From contig JAFARV010001011.1 of assembly GCA_019245255.1 (NCBI GenBank), positions 1 to 9,928 on the forward strand: DNA of 9,928 nt, written 5' to 3'. This document shows, one piece after another, positions 1 through 7,168 of the stretch. Source of the stretch: Acidobacteriaceae bacterium (GTDB lineage: Bacteria > Acidobacteriota > Terriglobia > Bryobacterales > Bryobacteraceae). The notes under the pieces are model-generated. The model saw nothing but the letters and a program-made list of their open reading frames with translations. It was not told where the DNA came from and did no database searches. Numbering within the stretch: position 1 is the stretch's first letter; each line of letters opens with the position of its first letter. The position numbers and the translations under genes were made by a program.

Positions 1-1977
1 AAGGCGCCTGACCGTCTTGCTGTTGCTCTTTTCCCCGCCTTTCAAATTACAGACGGGCGCATCGATTTCAAGTTCGGCGTTCGCAAAACGAACCTGTACA
101 TCACAGACTCGGATCTCAGCATCTATCCCGAGCGCTCAGGCAAACTGTACGTTCAGTTCTCGGGCTCGCCTGCCCGGACGGATCGTGCGGGAAATGGCTT
201 TGGCCATTTTCGTGGAAGCGCGAACTGGTACATGATGCCCGCGTCGCCTTCATCTAACCAGCTCGAGGCGGATGTGACGCTGGACCCAAGTAATCTGAGC
301 GAACTTACAACGCTGTTCCAGGGCGAAGATGTGGGTGTTCACGGCACCATCAGCTCGCATGCGAAGATCGAAGGTCCGCAAAATGCGTTGCGGATCTCCG
401 GGGAACTGCATTTGGAAGATATCCACCGCTGGGATCTGATGCCCTCAAGCGGCGAACGGTGGCGTGTGCCGTATGAGGGCACTGCCGACCTCGTCGCTCA
501 TCGTTTGGAGCTCAAGAGTCTGGGAGCGAAGCCGGCCGCCAGCGCGCCGGTCAGCCTGGATTTGCGCGTCAAGAACATTCTGACAAACCCTTCGTGGGCC
601 CTCATCGCTTCACTCAACGACGCCCCCGGCGCTCGATTGCTTCCGATTGCGAGAAGAATGGGCCTGGCGTTGCCGGATTCGTTGAAGCTGGAAGGAACGC
701 TCAACGGGGCTCTCGGCTACTCAAACGTAAGTGGTTGGTCGGGCGGTGTCCAGATGAGCGATGTAGTAGCGAGTCTGCCGGAAATGCCGCCATTTCGTGC
801 GGCGGCTGCGGTTGCGAATCTTCGCTCGAATGTGCTGCATGTGGAACCCGCGACGATTGCGTCAAGCGAGCCAGGAAGCCTTCAGGTGGGTGGCGATTAC
901 GATCTGAACACGCGCGCCGTCAACGTAAAGTTTGCAGCGAGTGAATTTCCTATTGCCGCCTTTCGGAGTGCATTCGGAAGCTGGCTGGGTGAGCCTGCGG
1001 TGCTCGAAGGAATTGAGAAGGGCACGATCACGGGCGAGGTCCTGTATGCGTTCCGATCGGAGGCGCCAGCCTGGGCGGGCGAGTTTCAATTTTCAAAAGC
1101 TCAGTTGAGCATTCCCGGTGTCGCTGTTCCGTTCACGGAAGCGGAGGGCCAAGTGACATTCGACGCGAACGCCTTCGATCTGCGACGTTTTTCGGCAACC
1201 GCCGGGGGCGCTTTGATTGAGGGAGCCTATCATCACGACGAGCTTGGTCACCGGCCGGATCGCATCGCGCTCCAGATGCCGGCAGCGGATCTTTCGAATC
1301 TCGAATCGTTACTCGGGCCAACGCTTCGTCGCGGAGGACTGCTGGCCCGGCTAGGCATGGCGCGACGCACGGTTCCGGACTGGCTCGCCGCACGCAATCT
1401 GCAAGGAGATGTTCAGATCGGTAAGCTATCGATCAACGGGACGCCGATCGGCTCCATTCACTCGCACGTTCGATGGACGAGCACAACCATGGGCCTTACG
1501 GGGCTGCGAGTGCGTCTTGGACAAGGCGATATTGTTGCCAGCGGGATGGTAACGCTCGCCTTCGACTCTCCCCGATATCGGCTGACGGCTCAGCTTATCA
1601 ACTTCCCCTGGCATAGTGGGATGTTGAGCGCCGATGGCCAACTGCAGACGTCCGGCACCGGATCGGAGGCGCTCCAGCATCTGGAGGCATCCGGCACCTT
1701 CGCGGGACGGGACCTGAACCTGTCGGCCGATGACTCGTTTAGTGCCGTCTCAGGCGCGTTCAAGTTATCGTTTGGGGACGGCTGGCCGAATCTCAGCCTC
1801 TCCGACGTCCAGATGTCAGACGGCGATGAAGCCTGGACCGGCAGCGGGTCAAGCGACAGTTCGGGCAACCTTGTTATCGAAGTCGAGCACGAAGGGCAAC
1901 AGCGGAGGATCATCAGTAGCCTCATCGACACCGGTTCGCAAGCTTCGTCCGAGGTTTCGAGCGCAGCCGCGCGGTAG
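1..1977 (+). CDS. AsmA-like envelope protein, C-terminal part (5' end outside window)
   Basis: The reading frame is open from base 1 to the TAG at 1975-1977, giving 658 visible residues with no start, so the gene begins upstream. An ATG pair at 232-237 is internal: upstream codons read as the same kind of protein (YITDSDLSIYPE, FSGSPARTDR, GSANWY). The protein is rich in alternating beta-strand segments with repeated short phrases such as GTISSHAKIEGP, LRISGELHLEDIHRWD and GDIVASGMVTLAF. This resembles the C-terminal repeats of AsmA/TamB-type proteins, which in other bacteria sit in the inner membrane, span the periplasm, and serve outer-membrane assembly or lipid transport. The membrane anchor would be N-terminal and is not visible. 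The GAF-like gene follows after 25 nt on the same strand and is probably co-transcribed. Assignment to the broad AsmA-like group is fairly safe; the exact role is not known. Confidence 0.8.
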   Translation, partial: KAPDRLAVALFPAFQITDGRIDFKFGVRKTNLYITDSDLSIYPERSGKLYVQFSGSPARTDRAGNGFGHFRGSANWYMMPASPSSNQLEADVTLDPSNLSELTTLFQGEDVGVHGTISSHAKIEGPQNALRISGELHLEDIHRWDLMPSSGERWRVPYEGTADLVAHRLELKSLGAKPAASAPVSLDLRVKNILTNPSWALIASLNDAPGARLLPIARRMGLALPDSLKLEGTLNGALGYSNVSGWSGGVQMSDVVASLPEMPPFRAAAAVANLRSNVLHVEPATIASSEPGSLQVGGDYDLNTRAVNVKFAASEFPIAAFRSAFGSWLGEPAVLEGIEKGTITGEVLYAFRSEAPAWAGEFQFSKAQLSIPGVAVPFTEAEGQVTFDANAFDLRRFSATAGGALIEGAYHHDELGHRPDRIALQMPAADLSNLESLLGPTLRRGGLLARLGMARRTVPDWLAARNLQGDVQIGKLSINGTPIGSIHSHVRWTSTTMGLTGLRVRLGQGDIVASGMVTLAFDSPRYRLTAQLINFPWHSGMLSADGQLQTSGTGSEALQHLEASGTFAGRDLNLSADDSFSAVSGAFKLSFGDGWPNLSLSDVQMSDGDEAWTGSGSSDSSGNLVIEVEHEGQQRRIISSLIDTGSQASSEVSSAAAR

Positions 1978-2002
1978 CACAAACTACGAGAAGAAATTGG
2001 GT

Positions 2003-2884
2003 ATGGATGCACTAGACTCCGTGTTGGAGTCGCTCAAGCGGGAATTTGAGGCAAGCCGTGCCGATGCGGTCCGGCTGGTGCGTTCGCAAGCGACGGCGGA
2101 GCTGAACCAGATTGCGCGCCGCTTGCGCCAGTACGGTTCCGAAGAAGAGTGGGTTCAGGCTGTCCTAGACGGCGCTTCATTGTACGCGCGTCAGGCAGCG
2201 CTGTTTTCAGTGAACGGCGAAAAGCTGCAACTCCGCGGGACACAGGGGCTCGAGATTATGCCAGCGACAAACTTCACCATCGCTTCGGCACAGGCTTTCC
2301 TAAGTGTGATCGCTTCCAGAGATCCGATTGTGACTCTGCGCACCTCCAGCGAGGTCGGCGAGGCGCTGCAATCCGGAGACAGGAGTTCGAGAGCTCATTT
2401 GTTTCCAGTAGTGAACGGCGACCGCGTGGTGGCGGTGTTATTCGCGACAGCTGAGGGTGAACTTACAGTCGATGGTCTGGAAGCTGTCACGTCGATTGCG
2501 TCGATGGCATTGGAGCGGGGGAGCAATGCCACGAAGGCGGTACAGATCTCACCTCTCAATCCAACGCACGAGAGCGCAAAACTGCCTCCGTGGTCCGGAC
2601 TAAACGAAGAGGACCGCAACCTGCATTTGCGCGCCCAGCGTTTCGCTCGTGTCCGTGTTGCGGAAATGCAGCTGACACGCCCGGAAGCGTGCCGCGCGGG
2701 ATTGGAACAAAATAACGTATATTTGTTTTTACAGAAGGAGATCGATGCTGCGCGCGAAGCGTACCGGAGCCAGTTCATGAAGGTTCCATCGATGGTCGAC
2801 TATCTTCATGTGGAGTTGGTCCGGAATGCGGCTGAGAATGACGAGGCGAGGTTAGGTGGAGACTATCCGGGACAGTTGGGTTAA
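2003..2884 (+). CDS. GAF-like domain protein with conserved helical C-terminal module
   Basis: This encodes 293 residues from ATG 2003 to TAA 2882-2884. The frame is open further upstream, but that part overlaps the AsmA-like gene and reads as low-complexity sequence. ATG 2003 has a GAGAAG site 9 nt upstream and gives a sensible start (MDALDSVLESLKREFE). Residues 1-42 look like an amphipathic, possibly coiled-coil helix. Residues about 45-172 have a GAF-like pattern: strand LYARQAALFSVNGEKLQLRG, then LFPVVNGDRVVAVLFATAEG and a closing helix EAVTSIASMALERG. Residues about 200-280 form a charged helical module (HLRAQRFARVRVAEMQL, PEACRAGLEQNNVYLFLQ, MVDYLHVELVRNAAEND). I remember similar tails on other acidobacterial and deltaproteobacterial regulatory proteins. 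No kinase, cyclase or DNA-binding domain is visible, so it may be a sensor or adaptor. Its 3' end overlaps the transglycosylase gene, which suggests coupled translation. The ligand is unknown. Confidence 0.8.
   Translation: MDALDSVLESLKREFEASRADAVRLVRSQATAELNQIARRLRQYGSEEEWVQAVLDGASLYARQAALFSVNGEKLQLRGTQGLEIMPATNFTIASAQAFLSVIASRDPIVTLRTSSEVGEALQSGDRSSRAHLFPVVNGDRVVAVLFATAEGELTVDGLEAVTSIASMALERGSNATKAVQISPLNPTHESAKLPPWSGLNEEDRNLHLRAQRFARVRVAEMQLTRPEACRAGLEQNNVYLFLQKEIDAAREAYRSQFMKVPSMVDYLHVELVRNAAENDEARLGGDYPGQLG
2843..2858 (+). promoter_or_regulatory. Ribosome binding site and GTG start of the transglycosylase gene, inside the GAF gene
   Basis: Two GAGG runs (2843-2846 and 2848-2851) lie just before GTG 2856, the nearer one with 4 nt of spacing. 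They lie within the last codons of the GAF-like gene, which ends at 2884. The purine-rich site and the signal-peptide-like N-terminus that follows decide this start. The 29-nt overlap implies that the two proteins are translated from one mRNA. Confidence 0.6.
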
Positions 2885-5090
2885 GCGCGTCACGCTGCTG
2901 TTTCTGCTTGCGGTTTGTGCGTTGGGCATTGACGGGGCGGGCGCGACGGTAAAGCACGGAAAAAAGACGGCTGCCAAAGCTGCGCCTGCGAGGATGGTGG
3001 GGGCGGCCGGGCTGATCTCAGCCGCGCAGTACGAACTCGATCGCGGCAACCTCGCGGCTGCCGCGGATTACGCTGCAAAGGCTTCTTCCAAGACTCCGAT
3101 CCTCGAGGATTACGCACAGTACATCCGCGAACAAGCTGAATCGCGGCTCCAGAACTATGATGAAGTCACCAAATCCGCCAAGCGTGTATTTGACCACGTT
3201 CCGGTTTCGCCATTCGTGGGTGCAGCGGCCGCACTTGCAGTGACGGCGGGTCTTGAAAGTCATGATGCCAAGGCCGCGCTCGAACTAGTGAAAAAGTTTT
3301 ACGATCGCATCCCGCAACCGCAGGCGGACATTCTTCTGGCCCAATCGTTGCAGGCAACCGGCGATTTGCCACAGGCCGCGGAGTACTTTCAACGTGTTTA
3401 CTATGGATATCCAACGGCTAAAGAAGCAACAGTGGCCGCGAATGCGCTGGTCGCGGTGAAGCAGCAATTGGCTGATGCGTATCCACCTCCACTGCCGAGC
3501 GCGATGATTTTGCGGGCTCAGAAGCTGTTCGAGGCGAATAATCCCGCCGCCGCCAAGATTGAGCTGATCGCTGCTGTTCCGCAGTTAGGCGGAGCGACGC
3601 GCGATCTGGCGCGCGTCCGATTGGGTGTCGCGGACTACCTTGCGGGACACGATCGTGAGGCATTCGAGTACCTGTCAGCGCTGAAGGTGGACGATCCCGA
3701 AGCAGACGCCGAGCGCTTGAGCTACCTGGTTCGATGTGCGCGAAAGTCTGACCGCCACGCGGACGTCAAGGAGTTCTTAAATCAGCTGGAGCAGCAACAC
3801 GCAGATTCGTTTCGGCGCCTGGATGCGCTGATTTTCGTGGCGGACCAAGCGCGTGTGGATAACGATCCGGGCACTTATCTGCCGCTATACAGAGGATGTG
3901 CGGTTACATTCCCGAAAGAAAAGCAGACCGCGTGGTGCCACTGGCAGCTCGCGTTGGACGCCTACCGGCACGACTCGGCGGATGCGTGCGATTTGCTGCG
4001 TTCGCAGATTCAGCAATACCCGGACTCGCCCGACGCCAACGATGCCATGTATTTCTTTGGCCGGCTCGCCGAACGTAAGAGCCAGCTTCCCGTGGCGCGT
4101 GCCGCTTATGACGAGCTGGACAAACGGTTCCCGAACACATATTACGGAGTGGTTGCCCGTCAGAGACTGGCGGATCCGTCCATGCAGGCGACCACTCCCG
4201 ATCCCGTTACGTTGAGTTTCCTCGACGGAATCGCCTGGCCCGCACCGGCGCAGTTTCCCAGTTTTACGCCGGGCAAGCTTGCCCAGACACGTCTGGAGCG
4301 CGCGCATTTGCTCGAAGTAACAGGGCTGAACGACTTTGCTGAAGGCGAGCTGAAGTTCGGCGCTCGAACCGATGGCGAGCAGCAGAACGTGTATGCTTTC
4401 GAACTGGCGAAGATGGCAAGCGATCGAGGCGCTCCAGACCAGGCGATGCGCTACATCAAGAACTTTGCGCCGGGGTATCTCTACATGCCGCTGGATCAGG
4501 CGCCGGTACAGTTCTGGCGGTACGCGTTTCCCATCCCGTTCCGTAGCGCCATCGAACAAAACAGCAGGGACGAAAGCCTGGATCCGTTCCTGGTCGCGGC
4601 ATTGATCCGGCAGGAATCAGAGTTCAATCCAAGGGTTATCTCGTACGCGAACGCATACGGACTGATGCAACTGCTGCCGACGACGGGAAGGCAGCTGGCG
4701 CGCCACTTCCGTGTCCGTCGATTTAGCGCCGCCCAGCTATTGACCCCGGACCGCAACATACAATTGGGAACGTACTTTTTCCATAACCTGCTGAACTCGT
4801 ATGGCGGGCAAATGGAGATTGCTTTGGCCTCCTACAATGCAGGCCCTAGCCGAGCAAACATGTGGCGCTCATGGGGTCCGTTCCGTGAGCCGGCTGAGTT
4901 TATCGAGGCGGTTCCATTTCATCAAACTCGCGGCTACATCCAAATCGTCTTGCGCAATACCGACGTGTATAAGCGGCTGTACGCAGGCACCACGCCCGAT
5001 GTGCCGGCTTACCATCCGAAACCGGCGCCTCGGACGAAGTTGAAGAGACGTTCAATACACCATAAAGTCAGCGCCTCAAATCCCGCCTGA
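2856..5090 (+). CDS. slt: Soluble lytic murein transglycosylase, Slt70-like, with TPR-like superhelix
   Basis: This enzyme cleaves the MurNAc-GlcNAc bond of peptidoglycan in the periplasm, leaving 1,6-anhydro-MurNAc ends. It is 744 residues long, somewhat longer than E. coli Slt70. Residues 1-31 form a signal peptide: a basic start (WVKR), a hydrophobic core (VTLLFLLAVCALGI) and a small-residue cleavage region near GAGA. Residues about 50-480 are helical repeats of TPR/Slt70 superhelix type (AAQYELDRGNLAAAADYAAKA; SLQATGDLPQAAEYFQR; AMYFFGRLAERKSQLPVAR). The SLT catalytic domain occupies about 570-700: catalytic Glu587 in IRQESEFNP, then GLMQLLP at 602-608 and ALASYNAGP at 656-664, all canonical. 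The tail after about 715 is basic and proline-rich. It starts with GTG inside the preceding GAF-like gene and is followed after 45 nt by the DinB-like gene. Catalytic class is confident; the symbol is by family only. Confidence 0.93.
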   Translation: METIRDSWVKRVTLLFLLAVCALGIDGAGATVKHGKKTAAKAAPARMVGAAGLISAAQYELDRGNLAAAADYAAKASSKTPILEDYAQYIREQAESRLQNYDEVTKSAKRVFDHVPVSPFVGAAAALAVTAGLESHDAKAALELVKKFYDRIPQPQADILLAQSLQATGDLPQAAEYFQRVYYGYPTAKEATVAANALVAVKQQLADAYPPPLPSAMILRAQKLFEANNPAAAKIELIAAVPQLGGATRDLARVRLGVADYLAGHDREAFEYLSALKVDDPEADAERLSYLVRCARKSDRHADVKEFLNQLEQQHADSFRRLDALIFVADQARVDNDPGTYLPLYRGCAVTFPKEKQTAWCHWQLALDAYRHDSADACDLLRSQIQQYPDSPDANDAMYFFGRLAERKSQLPVARAAYDELDKRFPNTYYGVVARQRLADPSMQATTPDPVTLSFLDGIAWPAPAQFPSFTPGKLAQTRLERAHLLEVTGLNDFAEGELKFGARTDGEQQNVYAFELAKMASDRGAPDQAMRYIKNFAPGYLYMPLDQAPVQFWRYAFPIPFRSAIEQNSRDESLDPFLVAALIRQESEFNPRVISYANAYGLMQLLPTTGRQLARHFRVRRFSAAQLLTPDRNIQLGTYFFHNLLNSYGGQMEIALASYNAGPSRANMWRSWGPFREPAEFIEAVPFHQTRGYIQIVLRNTDVYKRLYAGTTPDVPAYHPKPAPRTKLKRRSIHHKVSASNPA

Positions 5091-5123
5091 TGCAACTTCG
5101 CTCAACTCTGTGGCATCATTCGC

Positions 5124-5138
5124 AGAGGAGCGTTCATG
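5124..5138 (+). promoter_or_regulatory. Ribosome binding site and ATG of the DinB-like gene
   Basis: An AGAGGAG sequence ending at 5130 lies 5 nt before ATG 5136. It is a strong Shine-Dalgarno match with good spacing and fixes the start, which immediately yields a signal peptide. Confidence 0.75.
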
Positions 5139-5678
5139 AACAAGAGCATCTTTGTATTACTCGCTGTGTTCGCATTTCAGGCATGCGCACAGGACTCAGC
5201 CGGACAGCAGCAGACGTCGGCGAATCCGCTTAGCGCCGGTTCGAAATTCATGTTTACAATCGTCAAGACTAATGTGACGAAGGCCGCTGAAGAGATGCCG
5301 GACGGCAACTACTCATTCAAACCGACGCCGGATGTCCGGAGCTTCGGGCAACTTGTGGGACATGTCGCGGATGCGCAGTACAGGTTCTGCGCCGCCGTTT
5401 CCGGCGACACTACACCGCCGCCGAACGTCGAAAAAACCAAGACCACCAAGGCGGATCTAGTGCAAGCGCTTAAAGACGCGTTTGCATATTGTGACAAGGC
5501 CTATGACGGAATGACCGATGCGCACGCGAGCGATGTCGTGAAGTTCTTCGGCCATGACGCTGCTAAGTTGACAATCCTCGATTTCAACAGCGCGCACACA
5601 GACGAACACTACGGCAATATGGTGAGCTATCTGCGATTGAAGGGGTTGGTTCCACCTTCGAGTCAGGGCAGGTCTTAA
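5136..5678 (+). CDS. Exported DinB-like four-helix protein (putative metal-binding hydrolase/transferase)
   Basis: This encodes 180 residues. Residues 1-18 form a signal peptide (MNKSIFVLLAVFAFQACA). Cleavage after Ala-Cys-Ala is plausible; Cys17 could also be a lipid attachment site, but its -3 residue is Phe, so the lipobox is imperfect. The mature part fits the DinB/DUF664 superfamily: a PDVRSFGQLVGHVADAQY helix carrying His76, and HTDEHYGNMVSYLRLKGLVPPS carrying His154 and His158. These are the three histidines expected to bind a divalent metal. DinB-fold enzymes are usually cytoplasmic thiol transferases or of unknown function; I remember exported relatives with the same FKPTPDVRSFGQ and KGLVPPSS phrases from Acidobacteria. 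It lies 45 nt after the transglycosylase and may share its transcript. Fold and export are well supported; the substrate is unknown. Its stop overlaps the convergent msrC stop. Confidence 0.87.
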   Translation: MNKSIFVLLAVFAFQACAQDSAGQQQTSANPLSAGSKFMFTIVKTNVTKAAEEMPDGNYSFKPTPDVRSFGQLVGHVADAQYRFCAAVSGDTTPPPNVEKTKTTKADLVQALKDAFAYCDKAYDGMTDAHASDVVKFFGHDAAKLTILDFNSAHTDEHYGNMVSYLRLKGLVPPSSQGRS

Positions 5679-6202
5679 TCGATCGCTGTCTGGCTGAGAT
5701 CGGGGAGGTCGTCGGTCGGTTGTGAAGCGAGCAAGATGGCCGCGACCGACTCAAGACCTTCCTGATCGTCCTCATCGAATCGGTTCAGGGAGGCACTGTC
5801 GATATCGAGCACACCGATCAGTTTGCCCCAATTCAGGAGCGGCACAACAATTTCGGAGGCCGACGCCGGGTCACACGCAATGTGGCCAGGGAATTCACTG
5901 ACATTGGGCACGATAACGGTTTCTTCGCTTTCGGCAGCAGACCCGCATACGCCACGGCCGACGGGAATGCGTGAGCACGCCGGTTTGCCTTGAAAAGGCC
6001 CCACGACCAGATCTTCGCCCTGACGCAAGTAACAACCAACCCAACTTACATCTTGAAGTGAGTGGAACAGCAGCGCCGCGGTGTTGGCGGCATTGGCGAT
6101 GAAGTCACGTTCGCCGCCTATAAGCTGTTGAAGCTGTTCGCAGATCTGCCGGTAGAGATCGGTTTTGGACGCCTGATTGCTAAAAGGTGTAACTGAATTC
6201 AT
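5675..6202 (-). CDS. msrC: Free methionine-(R)-sulfoxide reductase (GAF-fold, fRMsr)
   Basis: This enzyme reduces free L-methionine-(R)-sulfoxide to methionine in the cytoplasm, repairing oxidative damage with thioredoxin-type electrons. It is 175 residues, a single GAF domain of typical family length. Three cysteines are conserved: Cys76 in KPACSRIPVGRGVCG, Cys86 in the same motif, and Cys110 in GHIACDPAS. Their spacing (10 and 24 residues) matches my memory of E. coli fRMsr Cys84, Cys94 and Cys118. The following LIGVLDIDS strand and RFDEDDQEGLE helix are also characteristic. ATG 6202 is the only usable start: an in-frame stop lies four codons upstream and no other start codon follows for at least 25 codons. 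The AAGGA before it directly abuts the ATG, which is unusual. The C-terminal tail past about residue 155 is poorly conserved. The gene converges on the DinB-like gene with overlapping stops. Confidence 0.93.
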   Translation of the reverse strand: MNSVTPFSNQASKTDLYRQICEQLQQLIGGERDFIANAANTAALLFHSLQDVSWVGCYLRQGEDLVVGPFQGKPACSRIPVGRGVCGSAAESEETVIVPNVSEFPGHIACDPASASEIVVPLLNWGKLIGVLDIDSASLNRFDEDDQEGLESVAAILLASQPTDDLPDLSQTAID

Positions 6203-6283
6203 TCCTTGCCGTTACTTTATATTTAACAGACGGCGCGCGCCTGACATTTCGCTAGTGTAGTGGCGCGAACCGGTTGAATTCTC
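6203..6283. promoter_or_regulatory. Short intergenic region upstream of msrC with GC palindrome and -10-like box
   Basis: These 81 bases separate the second TIM-barrel gene from msrC, both on the - strand. They hold a perfect 10-bp palindrome, GGCGCGCGCC (6232-6241), and an 8-bp palindrome, AACCGGTT (6268-6275). On the - strand a TATAAA box (6221-6216) lies just downstream of the GC palindrome. If it is a -10 element, transcription would start about 7 nt before the msrC ATG, giving an almost leaderless mRNA. I see no good -35 element and no clear terminator hairpin with a T-run. The promoter call is inference. Confidence 0.3.
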
Positions 6284-7165
6284 TCACCCGGTCAATAAGG
6301 GTTCGACCGGTTCCTGTGCCATGTGAAAGCATTCCTTCGCCAAGCGCTTCAGGAGAAGCGATTGTTGCCAGCGGTCCGATTCCTCTCGTCGAACGCCTTC
6401 CGGAGCCATGAACGTGCGCGCGTAGTAAATCCCGGGGGCGAGCAGTTCGGGTGTGAAGATGAACGCACCGCCGTGAGCGCCGGTCAGAAAGTAGCGAAAG
6501 CACGAAGTCCAAAGCGTCTTAAAGTGCTGGACGTAGAGGGGCGTTTCGACCCCATCCTCGACGGCGACCTGAATGCATCCGGGGCTTGCGATCCTTCCGT
6601 GAATGAAGCGGACTCGCTCGAGCACCGGCTGTATAAATGCCAGCTTGCGCTCAAATCCGCCATAGACCATCTCCTGCCCCGCATACCAATGCGAAAAGTC
6701 GCCATTGAAACGGATCTCGGGAAATCGATTCACAAGCTGGACCGTCCGCCACATGTCCTGACAGATCGTGGCGCGGTGCGTCTCGATGTAGAGCGGTATC
6801 CTGTGACGCAGCGAAGCCTCGAGAATGCTCTCAATCAGGCGATGGGCCTCCGCGTCGGATTCAAGGCCCCAGCCGACATGAAGCGTCACGCATTCGCTGC
6901 CGTCGTGGACGGCCGACGCCGCGACTTGCTCCGATTCAACGGGAGAGTTAATGCGAGCGCTCGCGACCAGACCGAGCCTCAAGCTGCGGCAGATGGCAAG
7001 CTGTTTCGGCGAGGGCCGCTCTGCAAACTGGACCCCCTCGAAACCGGCGGCTCGAACCGCCTGCATGCGTTCTTCGAAGCCGCCATGCGGACCGCTGGAC
7101 GTTTCGGGCAGCGAATCGAGCGCCATCAGATTCATGTAACAGCGCAGCGAAGCTTCGGCGGCCAT
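6284..7165 (-). CDS. Xylose-isomerase-like TIM-barrel protein (sugar phosphate isomerase/epimerase family), second copy
   Basis: This encodes 293 residues of the AP-endonuclease-2/xylose-isomerase-like TIM-barrel superfamily, whose members isomerise, epimerise or dehydrate sugars and polyols using a divalent metal. Strand-end motifs appear in order: AAGFEGVQFAE (residues 39-49), CVTLHVGWG (92-100), PLYIETHRAT (124-133), IRFNGDFSHW (151-160), VRFIHGRIASPG (185-196) and GAFIFTPEL (233-241). Glu128, Asp156, His189 and Glu240 are the likely metal-binding set, so it looks active. ATG 7165 lies 3 nt after the stop of the dioxygenase gene with no clear Shine-Dalgarno, so translation is probably coupled. 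It differs strongly from the other TIM barrel at 8040-8861 and is not a recent duplicate. Substrate unknown. The complementary strand is also open over almost the whole gene, but the family motifs are on this strand. Confidence 0.88.
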   Translation of the reverse strand: MAAEASLRCYMNLMALDSLPETSSGPHGGFEERMQAVRAAGFEGVQFAERPSPKQLAICRSLRLGLVASARINSPVESEQVAASAVHDGSECVTLHVGWGLESDAEAHRLIESILEASLRHRIPLYIETHRATICQDMWRTVQLVNRFPEIRFNGDFSHWYAGQEMVYGGFERKLAFIQPVLERVRFIHGRIASPGCIQVAVEDGVETPLYVQHFKTLWTSCFRYFLTGAHGGAFIFTPELLAPGIYYARTFMAPEGVRREESDRWQQSLLLKRLAKECFHMAQEPVEPLLTG

Positions 7166-7168
7166 TGA

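Noticed and set aside
1730..2002. N-terminal extension of the GAF-like gene upstream of ATG 2003
   Set aside because: It overlaps the AsmA-like gene by almost 250 bases and reads as basic low-complexity sequence; ATG 2003 has a ribosome binding site and a sensible N-terminus.
3885..4559. A - strand reading frame of 224 codons inside the transglycosylase gene
   Set aside because: It lies fully within a well-supported gene on the other strand and its translation is rich in Arg, Cys and His with no recognisable domain.
5088..5118. Inverted repeat TGATGC/GCATCA after the transglycosylase stop, as a terminator
   Set aside because: Only 6 bp of stem with a 19-nt loop, no GC-rich core and no T-run; too weak for an intrinsic terminator, and it lies just before the DinB-like ribosome binding site.
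6288..6310. CCGGTC/GACCGG hairpin at the 3' end of the second TIM-barrel gene, as a terminator
   Set aside because: The stem is mostly inside coding sequence and is not followed by T residues on the - strand; probably chance in GC-rich DNA.
6323..7168. A + strand reading frame of 281 codons covering almost the whole second TIM-barrel gene
   Set aside because: The - strand frame carries clear TIM-barrel motifs and correct operon spacing; the + strand translation shows no family pattern and is explained by scarcity of stops in GC-rich coding DNA.
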